Below, piece by piece: positions 1 through 9,090 of a stretch of 64,000 bases of DNA. Every line of letters begins with the position of its first letter. The stretch's first letter is position 1. The stretch is from positions 1,116,001 through 1,180,000 of the forward strand of contig NZ_VTRU01000001.1 of NCBI RefSeq assembly GCF_008274625.1, in the 5' to 3' direction. The DNA comes from Chryseobacterium panacisoli. Its GTDB lineage: Bacteria > Bacteroidota > Bacteroidia > Flavobacteriales > Weeksellaceae. The translations under genes and the position numbers were made by a program. The notes under the pieces are model-generated. The model saw nothing but the letters and a program-made list of their open reading frames with translations, did not search any database and was not told the origin of the DNA.

Positions 1-103
1 CTACTTCAATCCCTTTTTCCTGTAAGAATTTTAATACTCCTGCATGAGCGATTCCTTTGGTACCGCCGCCTGATAAAACAAGTCCTACTCTGTCAAAATT
101 CAT
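1..103 (-). CDS. Patatin-like phospholipase, N-terminal fragment
   Basis: The reverse strand from the ATG at 103 reads MNFDRVGLVLSGGGTKGIAH and runs off the left edge after about 34 residues. The GGGTKG oxyanion-hole glycine motif close to the N-terminus is typical of patatin-like acyl hydrolases, which cleave acyl chains from lipids with a Ser-Asp dyad. The serine (GxSxG) and aspartate parts lie outside the window, so activity cannot be judged. No signal peptide is visible, which suggests a cytoplasmic enzyme or one exported by another route. It is the left-most gene and seems to have its own promoter region, in the roughly 280 bp separating it from lpdA. Confidence 0.8.
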   Translation of the reverse strand, partial: MNFDRVGLVLSGGGTKGIAHAGVLKFLQEKGIEV

Positions 104-336
104 AGAATAAATGTAAGGAAACAGCCTGAAATAATCGAGTTAATTTTTATAAATATGCTGATTTTAAAATTATTTTAATAAAATCCATTACAATCCTGTC
201 AAAAATTCAATCTAAAAAGAGATATAACTTCAAACATATAAAAATTTTGTTGATCCTTTTTATGATTAAATGGGTGCCTTTTACGATCAAACCTGTGAGG
301 TTTCGTCTACTCATATTCCTGATTGGTATCAAAGAA

Positions 337-360
337 AAAGCCCGGAAAAATCCGGGCTTT
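337..360 (-). terminator. Intrinsic terminator after lpdA
   Basis: A perfect 10-bp stem (AAAGCCCGGA / TCCGGGCTTT) with a 4-nt loop is followed on the minus strand by a T-rich stretch. It sits 29 bp past the lpdA stop codon. The A/T tracts on both sides would allow it to act in both directions. Confidence 0.85.
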
Positions 361-388
361 TATTGTATTGATTATCTGTATATTAAGA

Positions 389-1777
389 TTAAATGTGAAT
401 CACTTCACCGTAAGCAGCAGCAGCAGCTTCCATAATTGCTTCAGAAACTGTTGGGTGCGGGTGGATAGATTTGATGATCTCGTGACCTGTAGTTTCAAGT
501 TTTCTTGCTACTACAGCTTCAGCAACCATATCCGTTACTCCTTCACCAATCATGTGGCATCCTAACCACTCACCATATTTAGCATCGAAGATCACTTTGA
601 TAAATCCGTCTGTGTTTCCGTTTGCAGTAGCTTTACCACTAGCAGAAAGAGGGAATTTACCCACTTTGATCTCATATCCTTTTTCTTTAGCCTGCTTTTC
701 AGTAAGACCTACAGAAGCTACTTCAGGGTGACAGTAAGTACATCCAGGGATATTGCCATAGTCGATTTTTTCAACGTGCATCCCTTTGATTTTCTCAACA
801 CAAGTGATTCCTTCTGCAGAAGCAACGTGAGCCAAAGCCTGAGTTGGGATGATATCTCCGATTGCATAGTAACCTGGTACTGAAGTTTCGTACCACTCGT
901 TCACCAATACTCTTCCTTTATCTGTCTGGATTCCTACTTCTTCTAATCCGATATTCTCGATATTAGCAGCAATACCTACAGCAGATAATAAGATATCAGC
1001 CTCAAGAGTGATGTTTCCGTTAGCTGTTTTTACAGTAGCTTTTACTCCTTCACCGCTTGTATCAACACTTTCTACAGAAGCGTTTGTCATAATTTCAATT
1101 CCTGTCTTTTTCAGAGATTTCTCCAGGTGTTTAGAGATTTCTTCGTCTTCTACAGGAACGATGTTTGGCATAAATTCAACAACAGTTACTTTAGTTCCCA
1201 TTGTGTTATAGAAGTCAGCAAATTCTACCCCGATAGCTCCAGAACCTACAACAATCATAGATTTCGGCTGCTCAGGAAGAGATAATGCCTGTCTGTATCC
1301 GATTACTTTTTTACCATCCTGTGGTAAGTTTGGTAATTCTCTTGAACGAGCTCCTGTAGCGATGATAATGTGAGTAGCTGAATATTCAGTTACTTTACCT
1401 TCTTTATCTGTCACAGAAACTTTTTTACCTTTCTGTACTTTTGCAGTACCAAGAATTACGTCAATCTTATTCTTTTTCATCAAGAATTCGATTCCTTTGC
1501 TCATTTTGCTGGCAACACCACGGCTTCTCTGAATTACATTCGGGAATTCAAAGCTAGCCTCCACTTTATTCAAACCATAATCTTCAGCATGGTTGATATA
1601 ATGAAAAACCTGAGCAGATTTCAATAAAGCTTTAGTTGGAATACATCCCCAGTTAAGGCAGATTCCTCCTAAATTTTCTTTCTCGATAATTGCGGTTTTG
1701 AAACCTAATTGCGCTGCTCTGATCGCAGTAACATATCCACCAGGACCACTTCCAATGACAATAATATCGTAATTCAT
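389..1777 (-). CDS. lpdA: Dihydrolipoyl dehydrogenase (E3)
   Basis: FAD-dependent disulfide oxidoreductase that reoxidises dihydrolipoamide in 2-oxoacid dehydrogenase complexes, passing electrons to NAD+. At 462 residues it has the normal family length. Visible motifs are the N-terminal FAD dinucleotide fold (VIGSGPGG, about residues 7-14), the redox-active pair in GGICLNWGCIPTK (about 37-49), an NAD-binding GSGAIGVEF (about 180), the second FAD motif YAIGDI (about 305) and the C-terminal catalytic HPHPT (about 440). The ATG at 1777 places the FAD fold directly at the N-terminus, as expected. It is monocistronic, with a terminator just downstream. A fused E1 alpha/beta subunit encoded at 29943-32375 is a plausible partner, though not adjacent. 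Confidence 0.97.
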   Translation of the reverse strand: MNYDIIVIGSGPGGYVTAIRAAQLGFKTAIIEKENLGGICLNWGCIPTKALLKSAQVFHYINHAEDYGLNKVEASFEFPNVIQRSRGVASKMSKGIEFLMKKNKIDVILGTAKVQKGKKVSVTDKEGKVTEYSATHIIIATGARSRELPNLPQDGKKVIGYRQALSLPEQPKSMIVVGSGAIGVEFADFYNTMGTKVTVVEFMPNIVPVEDEEISKHLEKSLKKTGIEIMTNASVESVDTSGEGVKATVKTANGNITLEADILLSAVGIAANIENIGLEEVGIQTDKGRVLVNEWYETSVPGYYAIGDIIPTQALAHVASAEGITCVEKIKGMHVEKIDYGNIPGCTYCHPEVASVGLTEKQAKEKGYEIKVGKFPLSASGKATANGNTDGFIKVIFDAKYGEWLGCHMIGEGVTDMVAEAVVARKLETTGHEIIKSIHPHPTVSEAIMEAAAAAYGEVIHI

Positions 1778-1887
1778 TACTTTAAAAATTTTTATGCGAA
1801 TTTAAGGAAAAATATTGGATGTTTTATGTTTCTGCAAACTGATCTTAAAATGCATCAACAAGGCGTTTTTATTCAATTTTAAATAAA

Positions 1888-1916
1888 GAAAGAGAATACA
1901 AAACGCATTCTCTTTC
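1888..1916 (-). terminator. Probable terminator downstream of the 90-aa exported protein
   Basis: A perfect 10-bp inverted repeat (GAAAGAGAAT / ATTCTCTTTC, 9-nt loop) is followed by TTTATTT on the minus strand. It lies about 90 bp past the stop of the 2005-2277 gene, farther than usual. Confidence 0.5.
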
Positions 1917-2004
1917 AATAAATTTCATTCTACATTGAAAATTTATCAAAAATCACAATATAAAAACCGGCTTTTTCAATTTTAATAACTGCAAAAATTC
2001 TTTA

Positions 2005-2277
2005 TTATTTTGCCTGTCTAAGTAATCGTTTTTCAGCCGCATATCTTTGATTTAATGCTTTCATCTGATCTCTCTTCATCTGTTTGGTAGCAAGCGGATG
2101 ATTAAGAATGAGCTTTTTCTCAGTATTGTATTTTTTGGTAAGTTCCTGCATTTTAATATTAACCAATTCCGTTTTAGATGGATGTGGAGGAGCTGGCGGA
2201 CGTTTCTGGGCGGAAACATTCATTGATAAACCTAATACTAATAGTGTTGAAATTAATAACTTTTTCATAATGTTCAT
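2005..2277 (-). CDS. Small exported protein of unknown function
   Basis: A 90-residue protein with a clear Sec signal peptide (KKLLISTLLVLGLSMNVSA, cut probable after Ala-Gln). The mature part is short, proline-rich at its start (RPPAPPHPS) and then highly charged and probably helical, ending in a Lys/Arg-rich tail. No catalytic motif is visible and the family is not recognised. An alternative start three codons later (MKKLL) is equally plausible and keeps the signal peptide intact. Flanking gaps of 227 and 190 bp suggest it is transcribed alone. A periplasmic or surface-located small helical protein is all that can be said. Confidence 0.6.
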   Translation of the reverse strand: MNIMKKLLISTLLVLGLSMNVSAQKRPPAPPHPSKTELVNIKMQELTKKYNTEKKLILNHPLATKQMKRDQMKALNQRYAAEKRLLRQAK

Positions 2278-2468
2278 ATTTTTTGAATGATTTCAATAAA
2301 TTTTATAGTCTTAATTAAATTCATTCCGGTTCGTGATAAATCTTGCATATATCATACCAATATTTTTTGTAGAAAGTAAAATTCATCATGTAAAATCATT
2401 AACTCATTTGAAATTATGGACATTAATAACGATCTATTTTTCATACATTTATCTTTTAACAAGCACCT

Positions 2469-2855
2469 ATGAAAACTTCTGTAAAAAAAGGTAATCTGAC
2501 TAAAGACAGTATCTGGATGAAAGAACCCGAAACTCACGATTTTCCTGCGGCACAGGATTATCTGGAACTGCTTTATGAGCCCGATAAAGCCAGAAAAATG
2601 GTTGAAAAATTAAAGGCAGCTGATACAATTACAAAAAAATCAAAAGATATTTTAAGAGCTAGTAAGCTTCCTCTGCTTCCTAAGACCAATATTCATGTAA
2701 AAGAAAACCTGAAAAAAGTAGAAAAAAATAAAAAACTTTCACCCATACTTCTGGTAAGAGGTGAAAATGAACTGATTATTGCAGATGGCTACCACCGCCT
2801 TTGCTGCAGCTATTATCTTACCGAAGATCTGGAAGTCCCGTGCAGATTGGTTTGA
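2469..2855 (+). CDS. Hypothetical protein with a ParB/sulfiredoxin-like C-terminal motif
   Basis: A 128-residue cytoplasmic protein without signal peptide or membrane segment. The C-terminal half contains PILLVRGENELIIADGYHRL, which resembles the G-x-HR core of the ParB/sulfiredoxin-type N-terminal fold, where such a motif binds nucleotide. The N-terminal half is lysine-rich and not recognised. It stands alone between two leftward and one rightward gene. A nucleotide-binding or DNA-associated role is possible but is inferred from a short motif only. A proper profile search would be needed before assigning it to ParB-like proteins. Confidence 0.6.
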   Translation: MKTSVKKGNLTKDSIWMKEPETHDFPAAQDYLELLYEPDKARKMVEKLKAADTITKKSKDILRASKLPLLPKTNIHVKENLKKVEKNKKLSPILLVRGENELIIADGYHRLCCSYYLTEDLEVPCRLV

Positions 2856-2948
2856 TAATTTTTAAAAGCTTTTACAATATCAGCTAATGCTTTTAATTAA
2901 TAATATATAATTTATTAAGTTTTATTTAATTTTTAGTTATTTTTTTTC

Positions 2949-2956
2949 TATATTTG
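2949..2956 (+). promoter_or_regulatory. Bacteroidota -7 box for the 2979 gene
   Basis: TATATTTG matches the TAnnTTTG -7 consensus and lies 22 bp before the ATG at 2979. A clear TTG at -33 is not seen, so only the -7 element is claimed. Confidence 0.45.
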
Positions 2957-2978
2957 ATCGAAACCAAATTTCCAACAC

Positions 2979-3860
2979 ATGAAAAAATACATTTTGATCC
3001 TTTTATTTGGAACCCTTCCCCTGACTGCACAAGTAGGTATTAATACAACAACTCCTAACAGCACACTTGCCGTAAATGGTTCCTTAAGAGCGGGCTATAG
3101 TGAAGTCACAGCCACTTCTTATAATATTCTGACTACCGACCATTACATTACTTATAATGGAACAGCCGATGCCACGTTTACCCTTCCGGTCATCGGAACC
3201 GGAACAACAAGTTTTACCGGAAGAATTTATAAGATTAAAAACATTTCGCCGAATAATATTACACTTCAGGCATCCAGCGGTAATACTCTAAGAATTGACA
3301 ATACTCCTGTTCCTTCTTTTGTGATTCCTATCGGTGCCTATGCTGAAGTTGTGAACAACAGCAATACAACAGGCGGAACATGGGATTTGTCTTTTACCGT
3401 TCTTCCTAAACCGAGCAACGTGGAAATCTATGGAACACAGGTTCTCATTCCTCCTCATAGGCTTGGAACAGCACCTGTTGCCGACTGGACTAACCATGGT
3501 AATCCTGGTTATGATACAGGAACAACAAATGACAGATGGTGGATCATTAGCAAAACATCAGTAGATAATGCTCATACTTCTACCTATGCCAATGCCAGCA
3601 GAATGACCTTGGTTTATGAGTATCAGGGCACTCCGTTCAACGTTACAAATATGTATCCAATTCTTACTGCAGGAAACAATTCAAGTTTCCCGGATGTATT
3701 TACAGCATCTTTTGTAAGTCTTGCCAATAATGGTACTGCAGGAAGAACCAGACTTACGGTATCTGTGGCCCGTATAGATTTCATTGGAAATAACGGATCC
3801 AATAACAGTAACTGGACCGGAACATTCTTACTGAACGTTTTATTAGCCAGAAAATACTAG
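2979..3860 (+). CDS. Secreted protein with N-terminal VGIN motif
   Basis: A 293-residue protein with a signal peptide (MKKYILILLFGTLPLTAQ) followed at once by VGINTTTPNSTLAVNG. This opening is widespread in flavobacterial exported, tail-fibre-like or adhesin-like proteins. The rest is rich in Thr, Ser, Asn and Gly and predicted to be mostly beta strand. No catalytic residues are apparent and no T9SS tail is seen. A second protein with the same opening lies at 32939-33748. The function is unknown; a cell-surface or extracellular role follows from the signal peptide and composition. It is monocistronic, followed by a strong terminator. Confidence 0.7.
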   Translation: MKKYILILLFGTLPLTAQVGINTTTPNSTLAVNGSLRAGYSEVTATSYNILTTDHYITYNGTADATFTLPVIGTGTTSFTGRIYKIKNISPNNITLQASSGNTLRIDNTPVPSFVIPIGAYAEVVNNSNTTGGTWDLSFTVLPKPSNVEIYGTQVLIPPHRLGTAPVADWTNHGNPGYDTGTTNDRWWIISKTSVDNAHTSTYANASRMTLVYEYQGTPFNVTNMYPILTAGNNSSFPDVFTASFVSLANNGTAGRTRLTVSVARIDFIGNNGSNNSNWTGTFLLNVLLARKY

Positions 3861-3881
3861 ATATCTTCAAAAAATATACTT

Positions 3882-3909
3882 AAAAAGAGCAGAAGTTTCT
3901 GCTCTTTTT
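3882..3909. terminator. Bidirectional terminator between convergent genes
   Basis: A 13-bp perfect stem (AAAAAGAGCAGAA / TTCTGCTCTTTTT) with a 2-nt loop is flanked by A and T runs. It lies between the stop of the 2979-3860 gene and the stop of the GH3 gene and can serve both strands. Confidence 0.9.
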
Positions 3910-3917
3910 TTATTTCT

Positions 3918-6590
3918 TTATTCATGCTGTGAAACTTCAATATTTTGTTTTAAAGTAAGATTTTTAGATGAATTGCCAACCATAATTCTATACGTTCCTT
4001 TTTCTACAATCCATTCCATTTTTTCATTCAGAAACTGTAATTGCTTTATGGGAACTTCAATGGTGACAGATTTTGTTTCTCCGGGCTGCAATTCTACTTT
4101 CTGAAATCCTTTGAGTTCAATAACGGGTCTTGAAACGGTTGCCAATAAGTCTTTTACATATAACTGAACGACTTCACTTCCCGCTTTTGATCCTGTATTT
4201 TTTACATTGACTTTAGCAATAATAGTTTCATTTTCTGAATATTGGGTTTTGTTCAGCTGTAAACCGGAGATTTCAAAGGTGGTATAACTTAAACCAAAAC
4301 CAAATGGATACAATGGCTCACCACTCAGGTCATAATAATCATTTCCTCTTCCCGTTGGATGGTGATTATAGGTCAAAGGCAGCTGGCCTTCTTCAACCGG
4401 AAAGGTTATAGGTAATTTTCCGGATGGATTTTCTGCACCAAAAAGAGTTTTTGCAACAGCATTTCCACCTTCTTCTCCCGGATACCAAATATCCAAGATA
4501 GCTCCTACTTTATCTTTCCAGGCAGTTGTTTTTATGGCAGATCCTCCTACTAAAACTACGGTTACCGGTTTTTTCAATATCGAAACTTCCTGAATAAATG
4601 ATTCCTGATTTCCGGGTAAACTCAGTGAGGAGCGGTCCTGAAATTCACCTTCATGAATACCGGCAGCAACAATGATATAGTCTGCATTCTGAGCGAGATC
4701 TAAAGCCTCTTTATACTCTTTCCGGTAATTAGAAAGTCCATAATTCCAGATCAGTTCAAGGCTGGCTTCTCCTCGATTTTCATGAAACTCAATGGTAATG
4801 TCATATTTTTTACCTTTTACAAAATCTACCTCAACCATTTTGGTGGAATAGCTTAGTTTTTCCCATTGGTCGATAGCTAATTTTCCATCAAGGTATAATC
4901 TGAAGCCGTCATTTCCGCGCAATCCTAATTGATATTTTCCTGAATCCGGAGCTTCCAGTTTTCCTGTCCAACGGACACTGTAATGATCTGGCTGAAGTTT
5001 TTCAGGATCAGGTGAGTATAGAGTCCATTTAAAATTGAGCTGCTCGTCTTGTTTTTCAAAAGCCGGATTTCCTTTTAAATCGGTATTAGAGAAATAGGTT
5101 CCTTTTAATCCTTTTTTGTTTTCAGAGGATAAATATTCATTGGAAATTGTGGTAAAATCCTTTACATTCCAATCAGTTCCTTTTGCATAAATGACTTCAA
5201 TATTTTTATCTCTGATATAATTTTTAATCCCGTCAACAATATTTACTTTTTTGTTTCCAGGCCCAGAATAACCACCCAATCTTGCATCCACAGCATCTCT
5301 TCCTACCACCAGAATTCTTTTTACATTTCCGGGAACAGGAAGGGTCTGGTTATTATTCTGAAGCAAAACGAAAGATTCTGCAGCTGTTTTTTCTGCCAGA
5401 GGTTTATGGTTCAGCTTTTTTAATTCGCCAATTTCTTTGAGTGAAACATAAGGATTTTCGAATAATCCAAGCTCAAATTTAGCTCTCAGTACTCTTGCAA
5501 CAGCATCATCAATTCTTTCTTTTGAAATTCTTCCATCCAAAAAAGGAGGGATAAAGAGTTTATAATGTTTATATTCTGTCTGAAAAATCACATCCAGCCC
5601 TGCATTGATGGCCTGTGCAGAAGCATCATCATAATCTTTTGCTGTAAAATGCAGCACATTCGCTCCACCTACCGCACTTGCATCACTGATGACAAAGCCT
5701 TTGAAATTCCAGTCATTTTTTAACTTTTCAGTCAGTAACCAATGATTTGCAGTTGAAGGCCTTCCATCGAGCAGGTTATAGGAAGTCATCACCGAACGGC
5801 TTTTCCCCTTTGTAAAAGCATTATAGAAAGGGATTAAATGTGTTTCCTCAAGGTATCTTTTACTCCAATGAATCGGGTATGAATCTCTTCCACCTTCTCC
5901 TACATTGGCAAGAAAATGTTTTGGAGTAGTGATGATTCCCATATTTTCAAATGAACTGACGAAGCTTGTTCCCATTATGGAGGTCAAAAAAGGATCTTCA
6001 CCATAGGTTTCTTCTGTTCTTCCCCATCTCACATCACTCGCCAGGTTGACTACAGGGGTCAGAATCTGACGGATTCCTCTCAATTTGGATTCTTTTGCAA
6101 TTGCTGTGGAGACCTTGTTCATCAATTCCGGGTTGAAAGTAGCTGCCAAACCAATAGCCTGCGGAAAAGCCGTAGCCCCTTCTCTTACCAATCCGTGTAA
6201 GGCTTCGTCAAAGGGGATAATAGGAATTCCCAATCTTGACTCTTCTACGAAATATTTCTGAATGGCATTTATTTTTTTCACCAACCTTTCTGCATCTTCA
6301 TTGGCGTTATATTTCAATAACTGCCCTGCAGCACCGCCTCCCTGGTTTCCAGCACTTACCTGCAATCCAAAAATTCCATGGAAATATTGTTCCTTTGAGA
6401 CGTTATCTAAATCTCCGGGAATCATAAAACACTGCCAGAATTTTTCTTCAGGGGTCATTCTCTTCAACAGATCCTGAACTCTGGTTTCAATAGGCTGCTC
6501 CGGATCTTTATATAAGGGTTTTTGAGCAGAGATGATAACAATATTAAGCAATAATGCAGCTCCCGTAAATTTAAAACGAAATAATCCCAT
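3918..6590 (-). CDS. GH3 beta-glucosidase-type glycosidase with PA14 domain
   Basis: An 890-residue exported glycoside hydrolase of family 3. An N-terminal hydrophobic signal (about 1-22) is followed by the GH3 barrel, with the nucleophile in GFVISDAS (about residue 300). A PA14 carbohydrate-binding insert occupies about 497-620 (GTYFSN ... SVRWTG ... GNDGFRLYLDG), inside the second GH3 domain. A C-terminal fibronectin-III-like domain occupies about 790-880. PA14-bearing GH3 enzymes usually act on beta-linked glucosides or related exo-substrates, but the exact sugar cannot be read off. Its ATG overlaps the fucosidase stop by one base (TAATG), so the two are translationally coupled. Together they probably trim fucosylated or plant/host glycans in the periplasm. 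Confidence 0.93.
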   Translation of the reverse strand: MGLFRFKFTGAALLLNIVIISAQKPLYKDPEQPIETRVQDLLKRMTPEEKFWQCFMIPGDLDNVSKEQYFHGIFGLQVSAGNQGGGAAGQLLKYNANEDAERLVKKINAIQKYFVEESRLGIPIIPFDEALHGLVREGATAFPQAIGLAATFNPELMNKVSTAIAKESKLRGIRQILTPVVNLASDVRWGRTEETYGEDPFLTSIMGTSFVSSFENMGIITTPKHFLANVGEGGRDSYPIHWSKRYLEETHLIPFYNAFTKGKSRSVMTSYNLLDGRPSTANHWLLTEKLKNDWNFKGFVISDASAVGGANVLHFTAKDYDDASAQAINAGLDVIFQTEYKHYKLFIPPFLDGRISKERIDDAVARVLRAKFELGLFENPYVSLKEIGELKKLNHKPLAEKTAAESFVLLQNNNQTLPVPGNVKRILVVGRDAVDARLGGYSGPGNKKVNIVDGIKNYIRDKNIEVIYAKGTDWNVKDFTTISNEYLSSENKKGLKGTYFSNTDLKGNPAFEKQDEQLNFKWTLYSPDPEKLQPDHYSVRWTGKLEAPDSGKYQLGLRGNDGFRLYLDGKLAIDQWEKLSYSTKMVEVDFVKGKKYDITIEFHENRGEASLELIWNYGLSNYRKEYKEALDLAQNADYIIVAAGIHEGEFQDRSSLSLPGNQESFIQEVSILKKPVTVVLVGGSAIKTTAWKDKVGAILDIWYPGEEGGNAVAKTLFGAENPSGKLPITFPVEEGQLPLTYNHHPTGRGNDYYDLSGEPLYPFGFGLSYTTFEISGLQLNKTQYSENETIIAKVNVKNTGSKAGSEVVQLYVKDLLATVSRPVIELKGFQKVELQPGETKSVTIEVPIKQLQFLNEKMEWIVEKGTYRIMVGNSSKNLTLKQNIEVSQHE

Positions 6591-8035
6591 TATTGTATTA
6601 TTTGAATTACGGTTGCATATTTCAGATTTTTCCTTTCTTCAGGCAATTTGATTTCAAGCGCATCACCTGCTGTTTTTTTCCATTGAATTTTTGATGAAAG
6701 ACCTAATATTTTTAAGGATTTTGGCTTAAAGTTTACCGGAATAGAAAAAGTAAGTACTTCCGGTGCCTTATATTCTGACTGCTCATCAAGATGGAAAACA
6801 TTTACCGTATGATGGTCTTTGCTTTGGGTGTAATAATAATTTCCTTCATGATAGGGAGCAATGGCTCTTGTAGCAAAAACAGCAGACTGATTTTTGTTCA
6901 TCCATCCGGAGATTTGCTGTAATCTTTCATAGACTATCGGATCATAATCACCATTAGGTCCGGGAGCAATATTCATCAGGTAATTTCCTCCTCTTGAAAT
7001 GATTTTCACCAGGGTTTCAATGATCTTCTGGGAGGTTTTATAGTTGTCATTCGGAATGTAGGAAAAGGAATCTCCCATGGTGATACAGCTTTCCCAAGGG
7101 ATGGGAAGAGCATGTTCCGGAACCGCCTGCTCTGGTGTAACATAATTTTCCCATTTTCCGGGAACGGTACGGTCTACAATAATAATTCCCGGCTGATTTT
7201 TCCTGGCCATTGTTCCTATTTTATCCATATCAATATCCTGCTCTACTTTGATGGTGCGCTGCCATTCAACTTTCGGATCAATGGTATGAAAAGGACGTAC
7301 CCAGCCTCCATCCAGCCAGAGTATATCAATTTTACCATAATTGGAAGTGATCTCGTTCAGCTGATTAAAGGTGAATTTTTTAAAATTCTCCCATCTTTCC
7401 GGATATTTTTTAGGATCATAATTTACATTTCTGTCTTTCGGCGGAAAGTAGGGCCACCAGTAATCATCGGAATACCAGTCAGGCTTTGAAAAGTAAGCTC
7501 CGATTTTAAATCCTTCTTTTCTGAAAGTGTTGAAAACTTCTTTTGTCACATCAGATTTTGGATTTTTTGAAAAGGGAGTTTTAGGAGAAGTGATTTTATA
7601 ATCTGACTGCTGGGTATCAAACATTGCAAAACCATCATGATGTTTCGTGGTAAAAACCACATATTTCATCCCTGCTTTTTTTACTGCATCAGCCCATTTT
7701 TGAGGGTTAAACTGAGTGGGATTAAAAGTTGTCTGAAGGTTTTCATAATTCTTTACATATTCGTCATAAGTTTTCCCGTGCTCAGGTTTTCTCTGCGTCC
7801 ATGATTCGTCTTCGGGGCATAAGCTCCAGCTTTCAACGATTCCCCACTGGCTGTAAGTTCCCCAATGCATAAACAGTCCGAATTTCATATCCTGCCACTG
7901 GTCCAGATTCTGAACAACAAGTGGGTCTGTGGGCTTCTGATATCCGTCAGACACATTATGAGCCTGTGAAAATACTACTGAACTTATTAAAAAAGATGAA
8001 AGGAGAAAAGGTTTTATTTTGGGTATAACCAACAT
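6590..8035 (-). CDS. Alpha-L-fucosidase, family GH29
   Basis: A 481-residue exported enzyme that releases alpha-linked L-fucose with retention. After a signal peptide (about 1-24) comes the GH29 opening WQDMKFGLFMHWGTYSQWG (about 48-66). Also present are the TTKHHDGFAMF motif (about 130) and the nucleophile region DILWLDGGW (about 238-246). The C-terminal part is a beta-sandwich-like region. Length and motif order are normal for the family. It is the first gene of a two-gene operon with the GH3 enzyme, whose start codon overlaps this stop codon. No SusC/SusD pair or regulator is adjacent, so this is not a full polysaccharide-utilisation locus. Confidence 0.95.
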   Translation of the reverse strand: MLVIPKIKPFLLSSFLISSVVFSQAHNVSDGYQKPTDPLVVQNLDQWQDMKFGLFMHWGTYSQWGIVESWSLCPEDESWTQRKPEHGKTYDEYVKNYENLQTTFNPTQFNPQKWADAVKKAGMKYVVFTTKHHDGFAMFDTQQSDYKITSPKTPFSKNPKSDVTKEVFNTFRKEGFKIGAYFSKPDWYSDDYWWPYFPPKDRNVNYDPKKYPERWENFKKFTFNQLNEITSNYGKIDILWLDGGWVRPFHTIDPKVEWQRTIKVEQDIDMDKIGTMARKNQPGIIIVDRTVPGKWENYVTPEQAVPEHALPIPWESCITMGDSFSYIPNDNYKTSQKIIETLVKIISRGGNYLMNIAPGPNGDYDPIVYERLQQISGWMNKNQSAVFATRAIAPYHEGNYYYTQSKDHHTVNVFHLDEQSEYKAPEVLTFSIPVNFKPKSLKILGLSSKIQWKKTAGDALEIKLPEERKNLKYATVIQIIQ

Positions 8036-8085
8036 ATGGAATAGTTTTCCGCTAATTTAATTATCCTTTGGGAAACCCGCAAACA

Positions 8086-8985
8086 TTAGGATTCCAGGAG
8101 ATTAAGAATAGCCTCATCAAATCCGGGATATGAAAACCGGAATCCACTTTTTATCAGTCTTTCAGGATAAACATTACGGCTTTTTAAGAGTAATTCGGTT
8201 TCTGTATTCAGGAATATGGATGCAATTTCCAACTGCCAGACCGGAGCATTAAGCCCAAAAGGAATATTCAGTTGTTTTCTCAATTTTTTCATCATATTTT
8301 CATTGGAAACTGGTGCCGGAGCGGTTATATTGATCGTTCCTGACATATCCTCATGCTGAATGATCCAGTCTACTGCTTTACAAAAATCATCAATATGAAT
8401 CCAGCTTACCATTTGATTTCCTCTTCCCTGTTTTCCTCCTAATCCCATTTTGGTAATCATTTTCAGCTTTGGAAATGCACCGCCATCATTACCAAGAACA
8501 ATTGATGTGCGAAGGGCTACTTTTCGTGTTTCTTCATTTTTAACTGTAAAGAATTCTTTCTCCCAGCTTTTGCAGATATTCATTGAAAAATCATCTCCGA
8601 TAATTCCGTTTTCTTCTGTATTCAGATGCTGTTCAGAATGAACATAAATGGTTGCAGAACTCGCATTCAGCCAGATTTTTGGTTTTTCAGAACACTGATC
8701 TACAGCTTTCTGCAATATTTTTGTACTGCTAATCCTTGAAGAATAAATTTCCTGCTTATTTTTCTCGTGATACCGGCAGTCTACAGATTTTCCTGTAAGA
8801 TTGATCAGAACATCTGCTTTTTCCAAAGTGTTTTTCCATTCACCCAATGTTCTGGCATCCCAGTAAATTTCGTTTTTACGTTGAGGATTACGGGTCAGGA
8901 TATAGATCTGGTTTCCTTTTTCTGTAAAGTATTTCTCCAAATTTTCACCCAGAAATCCGGTGCCTCCGGCTATTATTATTTTCAT
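8086..8985 (-). CDS. TIGR01777 family NAD(P)-dependent epimerase-like protein
   Basis: A 299-residue extended short-chain dehydrogenase of the YfcH/SulA-like TIGR01777 family. The N-terminal Rossmann motif is IIIAGGTGFLGENLEKYF (residues 3-20), followed by DVLINLTGKSVDCRY (about 58-72), the SWEKEFF region and WIHIDDF (about 195). The reaction of this family is not established. It is the last gene of the leftward series that begins after the GbsR-type regulator, though a 105-bp gap with short repeats separates it from the DUF2071 gene. Members of the family are often found near SRPBCC and DUF2071 proteins, as here. Confidence 0.88.
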   Translation of the reverse strand: MKIIIAGGTGFLGENLEKYFTEKGNQIYILTRNPQRKNEIYWDARTLGEWKNTLEKADVLINLTGKSVDCRYHEKNKQEIYSSRISSTKILQKAVDQCSEKPKIWLNASSATIYVHSEQHLNTEENGIIGDDFSMNICKSWEKEFFTVKNEETRKVALRTSIVLGNDGGAFPKLKMITKMGLGGKQGRGNQMVSWIHIDDFCKAVDWIIQHEDMSGTINITAPAPVSNENMMKKLRKQLNIPFGLNAPVWQLEIASIFLNTETELLLKSRNVYPERLIKSGFRFSYPGFDEAILNLLES

Positions 8986-9027
8986 TTTTTTAAGTTTTAG
9001 GTTTTGGGTTCAATGCTTAAGGCTTTA

Positions 9028-9055
9028 ACCACAGATTTCACAGATTTGCACAGAT
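9028..9055. repeat. Short tandem CACAGATTT-type repeat
   Basis: Three consecutive copies of a CACAGAT core (CCACAGATTTCACAGATTTG, then CACAGAT), spaced 9-10 bp apart, lie in the gap between the DUF2071 and epimerase genes. This kind of repeat is common in flavobacterial intergenic DNA; no function is evident. Confidence 0.55.
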
Positions 9056-9090
9056 GCTTGTGGATAAGGGATTTGGTCTCCCCTTATTTT

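Noticed and set aside
288..302. AAACCT-GTG-AGGTTT hairpin upstream of the patatin gene region
   Set aside because: It is short and isolated; it resembles a common flavobacterial intergenic motif and no function could be supported.
2108..2290. Rightward 60-residue ORF opposite the small exported protein
   Set aside because: It is the antisense of the signal-peptide-bearing ORF and has no supporting features.
3918..8035. Complete polysaccharide-utilisation locus around GH29/GH3
   Set aside because: No SusC/SusD pair, sensor or transporter is adjacent; only two glycosidases are present.
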